Assembly (NCBI GenBank): GCA_003556605.1
Contig: PWQX01000055.1
Location: 1 to 40,452, forward strand
DNA: 40,452 bases
Direction of reading: 5' to 3'
Source of the DNA: Spirochaetaceae bacterium
GTDB taxonomy: Bacteria; Spirochaetota; Spirochaetia; DSM-27196; SLAA01
Positions 1-9,029 of this stretch are shown in pieces (within the stretch, counting starts at the first letter, position 1; every line of letters begins with the position of its first letter). A model generated the notes under the pieces. It saw only the letters and a program-made list of their open reading frames with translations. It did no database searches and was not told the DNA's origin. A program made the translations under genes and the position numbers.

Positions 1-1173
1 GTGGACACCATCCGGGGTATTTCGGTTTTCACCGGCAGGGAGATTGAATTGGAGCTTGAGGGCGGCCGTATCCGCGCCGTGCGGGAGCCGGAGGAGCCGA
101 CAGCGGAAGGTGGGGACCGGAGGCGGCTCTTTGTAAGCCCGGGGTTTTTCGATATACAGGTTAACGGCTACCGCGGCAGCGACTATAGCCGCGATGAGCT
201 GTGCGAAGACGACCTGCGGGTGATACACAGCTGTCTTGCGGCCGCCGGAACGACCCAGCACGTACCTACGATGATCACCTCGCCGCAGAAGCGTCTGGTT
301 CGCAATCTGGGTGTGATCGCCGAGGTCCTAGAGCGCGATCCGCTGATGCACGCGGCGATTCCCGGGGTGCATATAGAGGGTCCTTATGTGTCGTCTGAGG
401 ACGGCGCTCGCGGGGTGCACGACGCGTCCCACGTGCGCGATCCTGACTTCGCGGAGTTTGAAGAGTGGCGAGCAGCCTCAGGCAACCGGATCGTGATGGT
501 CACCCTGGCGCCGGAACGCTGCGGTGCTATCCCGTTTATCGAGAAAGTAACGGAACTGGGTGTAATAGTGGCCATTGGTCACACGGCCGCCGAACCGGAA
601 ACCATACGCCGCGCCGTGCAGGCCGGAGCGCGTCTATCCACCCATCTGGGTAACGGCAGCCACCTTATGATGCCCCGGCTGCAGAACTACATTTGGGAGC
701 AGCTCGCTCAGGATGACCTGCACGCGAGCATCATCTGTGACGGGCATCATTTGCCGGACTCGGTTGTGAGAGTCTTCCGGCGCTCGAAGGGACTGTCGCG
801 GCTGATCCTCGTCAGTGATGCGGCGCTGCTCGGCGGCCGCGAACCGGGGATTTACAAATGGAACAGCATAGATGTCCAGGTGTTCCCGGACGGCCATCTC
901 GGGCTTCCCGGGACTACCCTTCTCGCCGGCGCCGCCCATCTGCTTGATTGGGATGTGGCGCATTTCCACCGGTTTACCGGAGTGTCCCTTGGGGAGGTCA
1001 TTCGGTTATGCACGGAGAACCCGGCTCGCCTGTTGGGGCTGGAAGCCGCCATTACGAGTGTACTGCGGGCGGGGGAGCCGGCGAATCTTACGGTGTTCGA
1101 GTACTCGGGTGGTGAACAGAGGCTGCACATACGCAAAACAATCTGCGGCGGACGGGAAGTGTATCACACTTAA
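1..1173 (+). CDS. N-acetylglucosamine-6-phosphate deacetylase-like amidohydrolase
   Basis: A 390-residue metal-dependent amidohydrolase of the NagA family, which removes the acetyl group from N-acetylglucosamine 6-phosphate in the cytosol. The barrel motifs are visible: HIEGPY near residue 124 (metal-binding Glu), GHT near 194, a conserved His in HLGNGSH near 216, and the catalytic Asp in VSDA near 273. The usual HLFNAM loop is replaced by HLGNGSH followed by a different sequence, so the true substrate may differ from GlcNAc-6-P. The reading frame begins with GTG at the first base of the window. The N-terminus looks complete for the family, but any upstream start or ribosome site cannot be seen. 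It converges on the ROK regulator gene with a 10-base gap. The locus of sugar-related genes supports an amino-sugar role. Confidence 0.8.
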   Translation: MDTIRGISVFTGREIELELEGGRIRAVREPEEPTAEGGDRRRLFVSPGFFDIQVNGYRGSDYSRDELCEDDLRVIHSCLAAAGTTQHVPTMITSPQKRLVRNLGVIAEVLERDPLMHAAIPGVHIEGPYVSSEDGARGVHDASHVRDPDFAEFEEWRAASGNRIVMVTLAPERCGAIPFIEKVTELGVIVAIGHTAAEPETIRRAVQAGARLSTHLGNGSHLMMPRLQNYIWEQLAQDDLHASIICDGHHLPDSVVRVFRRSKGLSRLILVSDAALLGGREPGIYKWNSIDVQVFPDGHLGLPGTTLLAGAAHLLDWDVAHFHRFTGVSLGEVIRLCTENPARLLGLEAAITSVLRAGEPANLTVFEYSGGEQRLHIRKTICGGREVYHT

Positions 1174-1183
1174 CGGCAGCAGG

Positions 1184-2380
1184 TCACATCGCGACCAGGT
1201 GGCGCCGGTAAGCTTCGTGAAAGAGCTCGGCGGTGGACCCGATCAAGCCGGCGGTGAAGCCGGTGGTGATACGTTCAACAGACAGCAGATTTGCGAATAC
1301 CGGCGAGAGCCCCGTGTACACTCCGTCGATTACCTGTTGAAACACCGTGTCGCTATTGAGGAAAGGCCCGTAAAGGATAATGCGGTCCGGAGCGAGTACG
1401 GTGTACAGCACAACCATAGCGCGCGTGAACGCTGCTACCGCCTGCTGAACTACCGGATGCGATGCAAGCTTACGTTCAATAAGCACCCGCGCGAACGCCT
1501 CTTCTCCGTGCGGCAGATCGGGCGCGGTTTGGCGCAACTGCGGCAAAATTGCCCACAGTGCGGCCTCGGTTTCAAGACAGCCGCGCCGCCCGCAGATGCA
1601 GCGCGAGCCGTCGCCCGAGTCGCACAAGCTCACGTGGCCGATCTCGCCGAACCCGCCTGCGGCGGTGCGTATGATTTCGCCGTTGTGCGCGTAGGAGCTG
1701 CCGATCCCGTAACCCCAGTGAACCAGGAGCGTACCGCCCGTGCGGTAGGCCGGGTATTGTCGTAGCAGGTGTTCGAGCTCGGCATCTAACGAGCGCCGGC
1801 AACTCACCGGGAGGTTGATCCGGGACGCAAGATCGTGTACTGAGAAATCACGAAGGCGCGGCCAGCGGGCGGCAAAAACCCAGCGCTGCCGCAGCGTATC
1901 TGTATAGCCGGGGAAGGTGATGCCGCAGCCGAGCACTTCCACATCCGGGGGTGCATGCGGCCGCAGCGCCTGCACAGTCGCCACGATCCGGTCCCTGAGC
2001 TGCGCATGGTCGGTCCGTTCGCAGAGCGTCTCCGTCTGCTCGGCGACTATCTGGTACGCGGAGTTTATTAAGGCGCCCTTCAGCTCCATGGATACGAAGT
2101 ACAGCGCCAGGGCCATAAAGCGGTTGATGTTTGGTTGGAGCGAGATCTGCGGGCGGCCTTGGCGCCCGCTGCTCTTGAGCTCGCCTTCACGCAGCAGGCC
2201 GCCGTCGAGCAGTTGCTGTACGAGGTTGGAGACGGTAGTACGGCGCAGAGACAGGTTCTCCGCGAGCTGTTTGCGGGTCAATCCGGGTGAGGAGCGAACT
2301 GCATGATAGATCAGCGCCTTTTGCTTGTCTTTGGCGCGATAGCTCGGGCCTTCGTAGAGCTGTTCCAGATCGCCGGTCAT
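1184..2380 (-). CDS. ROK-family transcriptional repressor (NagC/Mlc-like)
   Basis: A 398-residue ROK-family protein with an N-terminal winged helix-turn-helix at about residues 20-80 (TRKQLAENLSLRRTTVSNLV region) and a sugar-kinase-fold C-terminal domain. The ROK zinc motif is present as CICGRRGC near residue 255, preceded by the GGFGEIGH signature. The family normally senses a sugar or sugar phosphate and represses nearby uptake and catabolic genes. Its position opposite the NagA-like gene and divergent from the ceramidase-like/ABC transporter genes makes these the likely targets. A good promoter lies upstream on this strand. The ribosome site before the ATG is weak. The effector cannot be read from sequence. 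Confidence 0.88.
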   Translation of the reverse strand: MTGDLEQLYEGPSYRAKDKQKALIYHAVRSSPGLTRKQLAENLSLRRTTVSNLVQQLLDGGLLREGELKSSGRQGRPQISLQPNINRFMALALYFVSMELKGALINSAYQIVAEQTETLCERTDHAQLRDRIVATVQALRPHAPPDVEVLGCGITFPGYTDTLRQRWVFAARWPRLRDFSVHDLASRINLPVSCRRSLDAELEHLLRQYPAYRTGGTLLVHWGYGIGSSYAHNGEIIRTAAGGFGEIGHVSLCDSGDGSRCICGRRGCLETEAALWAILPQLRQTAPDLPHGEEAFARVLIERKLASHPVVQQAVAAFTRAMVVLYTVLAPDRIILYGPFLNSDTVFQQVIDGVYTGLSPVFANLLSVERITTGFTAGLIGSTAELFHEAYRRHLVAM

Positions 2381-2423
2381 AACGTCTTTCCGCCGTTCTC
2401 ACTGTCTTCAAGGCGAAGAACTT

Positions 2424-2452
2424 ACAATAGCGTGGCCCGTATCATTTGACAA
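2424..2452 (-). promoter_or_regulatory. Promoter of the ROK regulator gene
   Basis: On the minus strand TTGTCA (2447-2452) and TATTGT (2424-2429) are separated by 17 bases. Transcription would start about 36 bases upstream of the ROK start codon. Predicted from sequence only. Confidence 0.6.
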
Positions 2453-2507
2453 GTCGGCCGGGTCGACTCTGTTGACATTTTTTGTAAAATCTTGAGAGCG
2501 CAACGAA

Positions 2508-2516
2508 TGCTATACT
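2508..2516 (+). promoter_or_regulatory. Extended -10 promoter element facing the ceramidase-like gene
   Basis: TGCTATACT is an extended -10 element (TGn plus TATACT). No good -35 lies at the right distance: the TTGACA at 2472-2477 is 33 bases away. The AT-rich patch at 2472-2490 between this element and the divergent ROK promoter is a plausible operator region. If the element is used, translation of the downstream gene must begin after about 2523. Confidence 0.45.
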
Positions 2517-2548
2517 GTGTCGTGCGGTTTGTGCAACGGGGGCCTGCT

Positions 2549-3895
2549 GTGTTTCGGAGTAGCCGAAAGCATACGAAGACAATCTTCTCGGCGTACAGCG
2601 TGTGCGGTTGCGCAGCGCTTTCCGCCGGATTTGGGAGCGCTGTGCTGGCCGAGTGGCAGGGCCATCGCCTTCCGGGACACCTGGCGCGCGAGCGGCCTGC
2701 CCAGGGCAGTCTCGACCGCCAACAGGTCCGTGTGGCCGTGTTCGGGGGCAAGCGCCAAGCTGCGGTGTTAATTCTCGCCGACGTGCTGGCGTTCGACGCG
2801 GAGCTCGAGCGCCGTGTGATCGAAGCGGTAGCGCCGCGAGCCGATGTTTCACCCCGGCATGTTGTAGTGTGCGCGACGCATACGCATACCGGTCCGCCGG
2901 TGTTCGCACTGGGACCGGCTGCCGCCCACGAGCCGGCGCGCTGCGACCTTGTTTCAAAAGCCGCGCGTGCGGCCGAAGGCGCGGTAGCCGCGGTGCGCCC
3001 CGTTACGCGGCTTGAGGTGGCCGCAGCCGCGAACCCGTATGCGATCAATCGACGGCGAGTGGTAGACGGCCGAGCCGAAATGGAGCCGAATCCCGGCGGG
3101 GCCGTTGATCAAAGCATTACCATGCTGACCTTTTGTTGCCAATCGGCTGTTCTCGGGCGTATTGCGGTGCTGGCGATGCATCCAACGGTCTTATCCCCGG
3201 CTGTTGCGATGCTTTCGGGGGACGTGGCCGGAGCGCTCGCCGGCGCGCTGGAGGGGCCCGAGGGCGGCCGCGCCCCGTGCCTGATTCTTCAAGGTGCGTC
3301 CGGCGACATCCGCCCTCGAATCGTCGACCAAGACGGCCGTTTTACCGGCGGCACGCCGGATGAGGTAAAACGGATGGGCGAAGAGCTCGCACAGGCTCTA
3401 GGCGGCGGCATCGTACAGGCTTTGGGCGCGCGGGTCAGTCTGCAGATCCGGCGGCGGCAGGTGCGTCTGCAATGCCGGCCGCTGCGCGTTCAGCGGGGTA
3501 CACGGCGGCGGCGTTTCGGTTTCGCGAGATCCGCGGTGCTGCGCCGCAGCGTGTTGGGGATTGCATTCGACGAAGCGCTGGCGGTAGTGTTTCTGCCGGG
3601 GGAGCCCTTCGTGGAGCTCTCCGAGCGCATCAAGGCGAGTAGCGCGTTCCGGCATACAGTGGTCGCTGCCCACAGCGGGGCTACGATCGGCTACGTGCCT
3701 ACTGCGGAGGCTTTTGAGCTGGGCGGGTACGAAGTCGAAGAGGCTCACGCGTTCTACGGCTTCGATGCGCCGGTAGCCCCGAACTCCGGGCGCCGCCTGG
3801 TTCGGGCGGCGATCCGGGTATTGGGGCGCCTCAAGACTGCCGGGGTCACCCTCATGCTTGTGCGAGCCTGTTTTTGGGTGTATCCTTGTCTATAG
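2549..3895 (+). CDS. Neutral/alkaline ceramidase-fold protein, probably cytosolic
   Basis: The protein resembles the N-terminal catalytic domain of neutral ceramidase. It has THTHTGP near residue 110 for metal binding, a short NRR motif, HPT, SGDVAGAL, and the GASGDIRPR segment that in this family lies in the zinc site. True ceramidases are secreted. Here I see no convincing signal peptide, and the gene sits in a sugar uptake locus, so ceramide is unlikely to be the substrate and the function is unknown. The open frame extends upstream to 2492, but the -10 element at 2508-2516 argues against that start. I chose GTG at 2549, which follows a G-rich stretch. GTG at 2600 is also possible. The frame ends about 100 bases before the binding-protein gene. 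Confidence 0.62.
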   Translation: MFRSSRKHTKTIFSAYSVCGCAALSAGFGSAVLAEWQGHRLPGHLARERPAQGSLDRQQVRVAVFGGKRQAAVLILADVLAFDAELERRVIEAVAPRADVSPRHVVVCATHTHTGPPVFALGPAAAHEPARCDLVSKAARAAEGAVAAVRPVTRLEVAAAANPYAINRRRVVDGRAEMEPNPGGAVDQSITMLTFCCQSAVLGRIAVLAMHPTVLSPAVAMLSGDVAGALAGALEGPEGGRAPCLILQGASGDIRPRIVDQDGRFTGGTPDEVKRMGEELAQALGGGIVQALGARVSLQIRRRQVRLQCRPLRVQRGTRRRRFGFARSAVLRRSVLGIAFDEALAVVFLPGEPFVELSERIKASSAFRHTVVAAHSGATIGYVPTAEAFELGGYEVEEAHAFYGFDAPVAPNSGRRLVRAAIRVLGRLKTAGVTLMLVRACFWVYPCL

Positions 3896-3958
3896 AGTGC
3901 GGGCGCACGGCCGGGATAGGCGCCGGCTTAGTGCCCGTAATAGAGAGTGTTTCGAGGC

Positions 3959-3976
3959 GAATCGTAGCGACGATTC
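3959..3976 (+). promoter_or_regulatory. Palindrome/hairpin in leader of the binding-protein gene
   Basis: GAATCGT and ACGATTC form a perfect 7-bp inverted repeat around AGCG. Flanking AGTGT (3946-3950) and ACACT (3984-3988) can also pair, giving a longer stem ending just before the ribosome site. It could be an operator or an mRNA 5' stabilising hairpin. I cannot tell which. Confidence 0.45.
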
Positions 3977-4001
3977 ACGTCACACACTAAGGAGGTTTCT
4001 T

Positions 4002-4994
4002 ATGACACGACGAGTGTGCTTGGCAGTGCTTGCGCTGTTGGTTTCGGCCGGCATGGTGTTCGCCGCCGGGGCGCCGGAAGACGCAGAGCCGGACTCGCTG
4101 ACTGTGTGGAGTGCGGCGGCGGAAGACGAGGCGGACGCGCTTGTTGCGGCTTTCCGCGCGCAGTATCCTGAGATCAGCGTCGATGTAATACGCGCCGGCT
4201 CCGGTGAGCTGCTTACTCGCCTCCGTGCCGAGCAGCCCAACCCCAGCGGGGACGTACTGTTGGGTATCGCGAAGGAGGCATTCGACGCCAACTACGACTT
4301 GTTCACCGGCTACGTGGCGGCGTATCATGACGACATCCCCGAAGAGCTGCGCGATCAGGCGGCTGTGCCCCGCTACTACGGCTTCTCGATGCCGCTGCAG
4401 GCATTCATGATCAACACCGAGCTGCTGGACGAACAGGACTACCCGCGCCGATGGGTGGATCTGATCGATGAGCGCTATGCGGGGGAATTGATTCTCGCGA
4501 ATCCGGCCCTCTCGGGCTCGGCATACGCACAGATCTATATGATGCACGGGCTCTACGGGTTTGACTTCCTGGGGGAGATCGCCCGCCAGGCTACCTTCGT
4601 TGCGAGCTCCACGGCGGTGCCGGAATCGGTCGCCCGAGGCGAGTACGCAATAGGAGTAACCGGTGAGGGCAACATCGCCCGCTACATGGAAGAAGGCGCT
4701 CCGGTGACATACGTATACCCGGAAGACGGCACGGGACGAAGGTTCGATGCCTCGGGTATCATCGACGGCGGCCCCAACCCTGAAGCGGCGGAGCTGTTCA
4801 TGGACTTCCTGACCTCGGAAGACGCGTATCAGATTATACGGGAGACCCGCAGTCGACGCGTAGTGCATCCGGGCTTCCCTGGACCGGGGCCGCTGCCCGC
4901 GCTCGAGGAGATCACGTTTTTCGCGTACGACGCCGAGGAAGCTGCGGCTATGCGTGACGATCTCACCGATCGTTTTTCGGAACTGATCGAGTAG
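4002..4994 (+). CDS. ABC transporter periplasmic binding protein, FbpA/AfuA-type
   Basis: A 330-residue exported solute-binding protein. The start at 4002 is fixed by an ideal AAGGAGG eight bases upstream. The N-terminus is a signal peptide (MTRRV, then a hydrophobic run ending in FAAG at about residue 24). The body follows the iron(III)/hexose-phosphate binding-protein pattern: LTVWSAAAEDEADALVAAF, a GDVLLGI segment, and FSMPLQAFMINTELL before the hinge. FbpA homologues bind ferric iron, whereas the related AfuA was shown to bind hexose phosphates. The Tyr pair typical of iron-binding members is not evident to me, and the neighbours are sugar genes, so I favour a phosphorylated sugar or related anion. 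The ATPase and permease follow in the same direction. Confidence 0.82.
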   Translation: MTRRVCLAVLALLVSAGMVFAAGAPEDAEPDSLTVWSAAAEDEADALVAAFRAQYPEISVDVIRAGSGELLTRLRAEQPNPSGDVLLGIAKEAFDANYDLFTGYVAAYHDDIPEELRDQAAVPRYYGFSMPLQAFMINTELLDEQDYPRRWVDLIDERYAGELILANPALSGSAYAQIYMMHGLYGFDFLGEIARQATFVASSTAVPESVARGEYAIGVTGEGNIARYMEEGAPVTYVYPEDGTGRRFDASGIIDGGPNPEAAELFMDFLTSEDAYQIIRETRSRRVVHPGFPGPGPLPALEEITFFAYDAEEAAAMRDDLTDRFSELIE

Positions 4995-5050
4995 GGTGCG
5001 CCGAATGTGAGTTTACGCGGCGCTGTTGTGGCGCGGCTTTTCCAAGCCCC

Positions 5051-5067
5051 GGGCAACAGCGCTGCCC
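5051..5067 (+). other. Intra-operon hairpin between binding protein and ATPase genes
   Basis: GGGCA (5051-5055) and TGCCC (5063-5067) form a 5-bp stem followed by a C/T-rich tract in the 159-base gap. Such hairpins often leave binding-protein mRNA in excess over membrane components. There is no clear T tract, so this is a weak call. Confidence 0.3.
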
Positions 5068-5153
5068 CCTCCCCTCTTTGTTGTGGGACTTTCCCAGTTC
5101 GTGGGTCATAGTATGTGCGCGGCATATTCCAACTAGACAACGGCGGAGGACAG

Positions 5154-6305
5154 ATGAGTCTGAGCATGCGATACGACGGGGTCGAGAAGGTGTTCGACCC
5201 CCAGGGGCGCAACCCGGTACGCGCCCTGAATGGAGTATCATTCACTATCGAGCCCGGTGAGCTCTTCTGCTTGCTGGGCCCCAGTGGATGCGGCAAGACC
5301 ACGCTTCTGCGGTGCACAGCGGGGCTGGAGAGCATAACGGGCGGGCGAATCTTCTACGGAGACCGCGATGTTACGACGATTCCGCCGTTTCGCAGGAACA
5401 TCGGTATGGTCTTTCAAAGCTTTGCTCTGTATCCGCATATGAACGTGTTTGAGAATGTTGCGTATGGGCTGCGGGTCCGCAAAGTACCGGAAGATACGAT
5501 AGAGCGCAAGGTCAGCGCGATCATGGATCTGGTCGGTCTGCCGGATGTCTTGAAACGCAACCCGAGCCCAACGGCGCTCTCCGGGGGACAGAAACAGCGT
5601 GTGGCGGTAGCGCGGGCACTCGTATACGATCCCGAAATTCTGTTATTGGATGAGCCGCTTGCCAATCTGGACGCGAAGCTTCGCAGGCGAATGCGGGCGG
5701 AAATCAGGCGCATTCAGAAGGTAACCAAGATCACGACGATCTTCGTGACCCACGACCAGGAAGAAGCCATGGCTATCGGAGATCGCCTGGCGGTGCTGCG
5801 TGATGGGAATGTCGAGCAACTCGGTACCTCGAGCGAGGTGTACAGCGCACCCGAGAATGCTTTCGTGGCGAACTTCATCGGAAAGATGAACTTCTTTCAC
5901 GGGCGTGCCGTTGAAAGTGCCACCGCCGATGAGCAGGTGCGGATAGGTATTGCCGGCGGCCTTGTGTTGGAACCGCAGGAGCGGGCAATCAAGACGAAAC
6001 ACGGTTTGCGTGCAGGTGAGCCGGTTTTGGTTGGAGTACGGCCTGAGCACCTTATGCTGCGAAGCGAAGGTTCGAACGGCGGCTTCGCCGGCACGGTCAA
6101 CGTGATTCAGAACTTGGGCCAATTCATCCGTTATGAGGTCCACGTTGACCCTAGGCTGGCACCCGATGCGCTTGAAATAGATATGCACCAAGCGCTTGAC
6201 GGCTGCACGGAGGGTGATCACGTCAGCGTTCACATTGATCAGGCTCAGGCGCTGGTTTTTTCACCTGAAACGGGGTGGGATATTTCTCAGGACGAGGTGG
6301 GCTGA
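5154..6305 (+). CDS. ABC transporter ATP-binding subunit (FbpC/PotA-like)
   Basis: A 383-residue ATPase that powers the importer encoded with it. Visible motifs are Walker A GPSGCGKT at about residues 43-50, a Q-loop in MVFQSFALYPHM, the ABC signature LSGGQKQRVAVARAL near 142, Walker B LLLDEP near 163, and the switch His in VTHDQEEAM. The C-terminal part (about 240-383) is a TOBE-type regulatory domain (GVRPEHL). I chose ATG 5154 because GGAGGA lies directly upstream. Upstream in-frame codons lack a ribosome site. Its stop codon overlaps the permease start by one base (TGATG), indicating translational coupling. Confidence 0.92.
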   Translation: MSLSMRYDGVEKVFDPQGRNPVRALNGVSFTIEPGELFCLLGPSGCGKTTLLRCTAGLESITGGRIFYGDRDVTTIPPFRRNIGMVFQSFALYPHMNVFENVAYGLRVRKVPEDTIERKVSAIMDLVGLPDVLKRNPSPTALSGGQKQRVAVARALVYDPEILLLDEPLANLDAKLRRRMRAEIRRIQKVTKITTIFVTHDQEEAMAIGDRLAVLRDGNVEQLGTSSEVYSAPENAFVANFIGKMNFFHGRAVESATADEQVRIGIAGGLVLEPQERAIKTKHGLRAGEPVLVGVRPEHLMLRSEGSNGGFAGTVNVIQNLGQFIRYEVHVDPRLAPDALEIDMHQALDGCTEGDHVSVHIDQAQALVFSPETGWDISQDEVG

Positions 6306-8032
6306 TGTCGATGGATGAACGCGGCCTGCAGAAGGAATCGCGGATTGAACGCCTTCTGCAGAAGGACTGGACCCCTTATCTCATCTTTGCCGTTCCTTTG
6401 TTGTTTCTTGCCCTATTTCTGTTCTGGCCGTTGGGGATAACGGTACTGCGGGCCTTCTCCGGACCGGGGTTCGATGTCGACCTGAGCAACCTCGGGCTGG
6501 ATAATTTCGAGCGGTTTATGACCTCGGGCTTATACCAGCGCAGTCTTCGCAATTCGTTTGTGGTGAGCGCCTCTGCTGTGGTTTTCGCAACCTTGATCGG
6601 ATTGCCGATGGGGTATTGCGTGGCCCGGGTTAAGATGCCGTTCAAGAACTTGTTTCTGTCAATCGGCATTCTGCCGGTGATCATGCCGTCCTTCATAGGG
6701 GCGTTCTCGTGGGTTATTCTGCTCGGGCGCCAAGGGGTGATCCGCTTGTTCTTGAATCGGCTGTTCGTTCCTTTGGGCATCGTGATACCCAGTATTTACG
6801 GTGTGGCAGGCATCATCTTTGCGATGTCTCTGACGTATTTCCCGTTTGTCTTCTTGCTCAGCTATGGCGCCTTCAGTGCGGCCAATCCCATGTTGGAGGA
6901 AGCGGCCATGATGATGGGTGCGCGCCGCCCGCGCATCATGCGCAGCATTACGCTGCCGTTGGTGATTCCCAGCATCGGCGCAGGGGCAATTCTGGTGTTT
7001 ATCCGCTCGATGGGGAATTACGGTATCCCCGCGATTCTCGGCGGCGACCAGTATGTGCTGCCTACACTCATCTACTTCCGGGTGAGCGGCTTCTGGGATT
7101 TGAACTCCGCGGCGGCGATAGCGCTTGTGAGCGTCATTATAACCGGGGGCGCGTTGCTTCTGCAGAAGTACGTGATTAGTCGGCGTGAGTACGAAACGGT
7201 GTCGAGCTCGCGGTCTGAACAGCACTTGCACACTCACTGGTTGGCGCGCCTGGTCGCCATCGTATACTGCACTCTTGTGTTGGTCGTGGCTATGCTTCCC
7301 AACATCACGATCATCATTATGTCCTTTTTCGAGTATTGGCGAGGAGCGCTCCCCACCGGCTTTACATTGGAGAACTATGCCCGTATACCTCAGCTGGTTT
7401 CGTCGGAGATCTTCAACTCACTCTTTCTGGCGACCACAGCGTCATTGATCACCGCGGCGCTCGGTTGCATGGTTGCGTATATCACCGAGCGGCGAAGACC
7501 CAAGGGTGCGATCCTGCTGGATATGGCGGTTATGGCGCCGTTTATCTTGCCGGGTATCGTGGTCGCGGTTGCGTTTCTTGCGGCCTTTGCCGGAGACGCG
7601 GTAATTCCTCTGGGGGGAACGTACTTGATCCTCCTGATCTCGTTCGTCGTCCGCAGAACGCCGTACGTGTTTCGTTCGGTTGTGGCGAGCTTGACGCAGT
7701 TGGATGTGACGCTGGAAGAATCCTCAATGATCAGCGGCGCAAACTGGCTGTACACATTCCGTAGGGTCACGTTTCCGCTGATCCTGTCGGGAATCATTGC
7801 GGGAACGATTCTGACCTTTGCGACCCTTCTGCAGGAGCTGAGTACGACGATCCTGCTGTACAGCGCCCGAACCCGAACGGTGCCGGTAAGAATATTCGCT
7901 ATGGTGCAGGACGGGTATTTTGGTCAGGGCGCAGCGTTGTCGGTTATGCTGCTGGCGACAGTTTTCGTCGTAGTCTACGTGATGAACCGTATGCTTGGCC
8001 GGTCAATCTCCTCGAGTTTCAAGCTCGGCTGA
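6305..8032 (+). CDS. ABC transporter permease with two fused membrane domains (FbpB/AfuB-like)
   Basis: A 575-residue inner-membrane protein with two binding-protein-dependent permease domains in tandem, as in FbpB/AfuB. Many hydrophobic segments are visible, starting at about residue 25. Each half carries an ATPase-contact (EAA) loop: EEAAMMMGARRPRIMRSITLP around residue 200 and LEESSMISGANWLYTFRRVTFP around 475. The start at 6305 overlaps the ATPase stop by one base. An upstream in-frame start at 6275 would overlap the ATPase gene by 31 bases and is less likely. With the adjacent binding protein and ATPase it forms a complete importer. Confidence 0.9.
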   Translation: MSMDERGLQKESRIERLLQKDWTPYLIFAVPLLFLALFLFWPLGITVLRAFSGPGFDVDLSNLGLDNFERFMTSGLYQRSLRNSFVVSASAVVFATLIGLPMGYCVARVKMPFKNLFLSIGILPVIMPSFIGAFSWVILLGRQGVIRLFLNRLFVPLGIVIPSIYGVAGIIFAMSLTYFPFVFLLSYGAFSAANPMLEEAAMMMGARRPRIMRSITLPLVIPSIGAGAILVFIRSMGNYGIPAILGGDQYVLPTLIYFRVSGFWDLNSAAAIALVSVIITGGALLLQKYVISRREYETVSSSRSEQHLHTHWLARLVAIVYCTLVLVVAMLPNITIIIMSFFEYWRGALPTGFTLENYARIPQLVSSEIFNSLFLATTASLITAALGCMVAYITERRRPKGAILLDMAVMAPFILPGIVVAVAFLAAFAGDAVIPLGGTYLILLISFVVRRTPYVFRSVVASLTQLDVTLEESSMISGANWLYTFRRVTFPLILSGIIAGTILTFATLLQELSTTILLYSARTRTVPVRIFAMVQDGYFGQGAALSVMLLATVFVVVYVMNRMLGRSISSSFKLG

Positions 8033-8092
8033 GCGGGTGCACGGCGGCCGTTGTTGACGATGGGGGTGGCGATTTGACTCGGGAGCTGCCAC

Positions 8093-8929
8093 ATGCGGAT
8101 TGAAGAGCACCACGTGGTGGGCAAGACCGGACGCTCTGAGGTCTGCGAAGACGAAATCATCGCCAACGAGCGGTTTGTTGCGGTAGTCGACGGGGTAACG
8201 AGCCCGATCGCCGCTAACACAGCCGGCGAGCAAACACCGGGGAAAAAAGCGGCAGCCAGGATCCGAGAGGGACTTGAAGGGTTGCCTGCTGACATCGGCG
8301 CGTTCGAGTGCTTTCGGCATTTGAACACCGAGATTGCGCGCATCTATTGGGACGAAGGGTCGCTCGAAAAGGCCAGGGCAAACCCCGAGTACCGGTGTTG
8401 TGCCTCGGTAATCATATATAGTTGTTACCGGTCGGAACTGTGGATGATCGGCGATTGTCAGGCACTTGTTGGCGATAGGTTGATCACCGCGCTGAAAGAT
8501 GCAGAGGCTTTACTCGCCGAAGTGCGCGCCATGTTTCTGGAGTCTGAGCTGCTGATGGGCCGAACAGTGGACGATCTGCTCAAGCAGGATACCGGCCGAG
8601 CGTACATTCGCGAATTGCTCATACGGCAAAGGCTGTTTCAGAACAGAGGCGCGAACTCGCCGTACTCACACTTCATTCTCGACGGGTTTCTGGACAAGCC
8701 CGAGCAAGCCATGCAGGTATATCGGGTTCCCCGGTCATGTCGCAGCCTTGTGCTTGCGTCCGACGGGTACCCGTACTTGAAGCCGACCTTACGGGAGTCC
8801 GAACAGGCCTTGGAGGAAATCATCAAGAAAGATCCGTTGTGCTTCCGCCTGTTCAAGTCCACTAAAGGGGTTTACGACGGCAATCTGTCTTTTGATGATC
8901 GAGCGTACGTCAGGCTGCATCTCGGATGA
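8093..8929 (+). CDS. PP2C-like serine/threonine phosphatase domain protein
   Basis: A 278-residue protein with the pattern of a PP2C/SpoIIE-type metal-dependent phosphatase: an early acidic ED (CEDEIIANE) near residue 20, VVDGVTSP near 35 carrying a metal-binding Asp, IGDCQALVGD near 120, ASDGYP near 223, and a final DDRAY near 268. It lacks a sensor domain and membrane segments, so it is cytosolic. It follows the permease by 60 bases and precedes a SIS-domain gene, which suggests a role tied to this sugar locus, possibly acting on a small phosphorylated compound rather than a protein. That last point is speculative. Confidence 0.65.
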   Translation: MRIEEHHVVGKTGRSEVCEDEIIANERFVAVVDGVTSPIAANTAGEQTPGKKAAARIREGLEGLPADIGAFECFRHLNTEIARIYWDEGSLEKARANPEYRCCASVIIYSCYRSELWMIGDCQALVGDRLITALKDAEALLAEVRAMFLESELLMGRTVDDLLKQDTGRAYIRELLIRQRLFQNRGANSPYSHFILDGFLDKPEQAMQVYRVPRSCRSLVLASDGYPYLKPTLRESEQALEEIIKKDPLCFRLFKSTKGVYDGNLSFDDRAYVRLHLG

Positions 8930-9029
8930 GCCGGGAACGGATTACTCGGTGGTAGAAGCCGCTCTGAGATCCGGGGGGCTGGGGGCAGCCTGAGAACGCC
9001 GCGGCGGCTGCACGGCAGGAGAAGGGGCT

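Noticed and set aside
2472-2477. TTGACA as a -35 for the ceramidase-like gene
   Set aside because: The only good -10 is 33 bases away, so they cannot form one promoter.
4002-8032. Ferric iron transporter
   Set aside because: The homology allows it, but the surrounding genes are all sugar-related and the Tyr ligands of iron-binding members are not evident. Kept only as an alternative.
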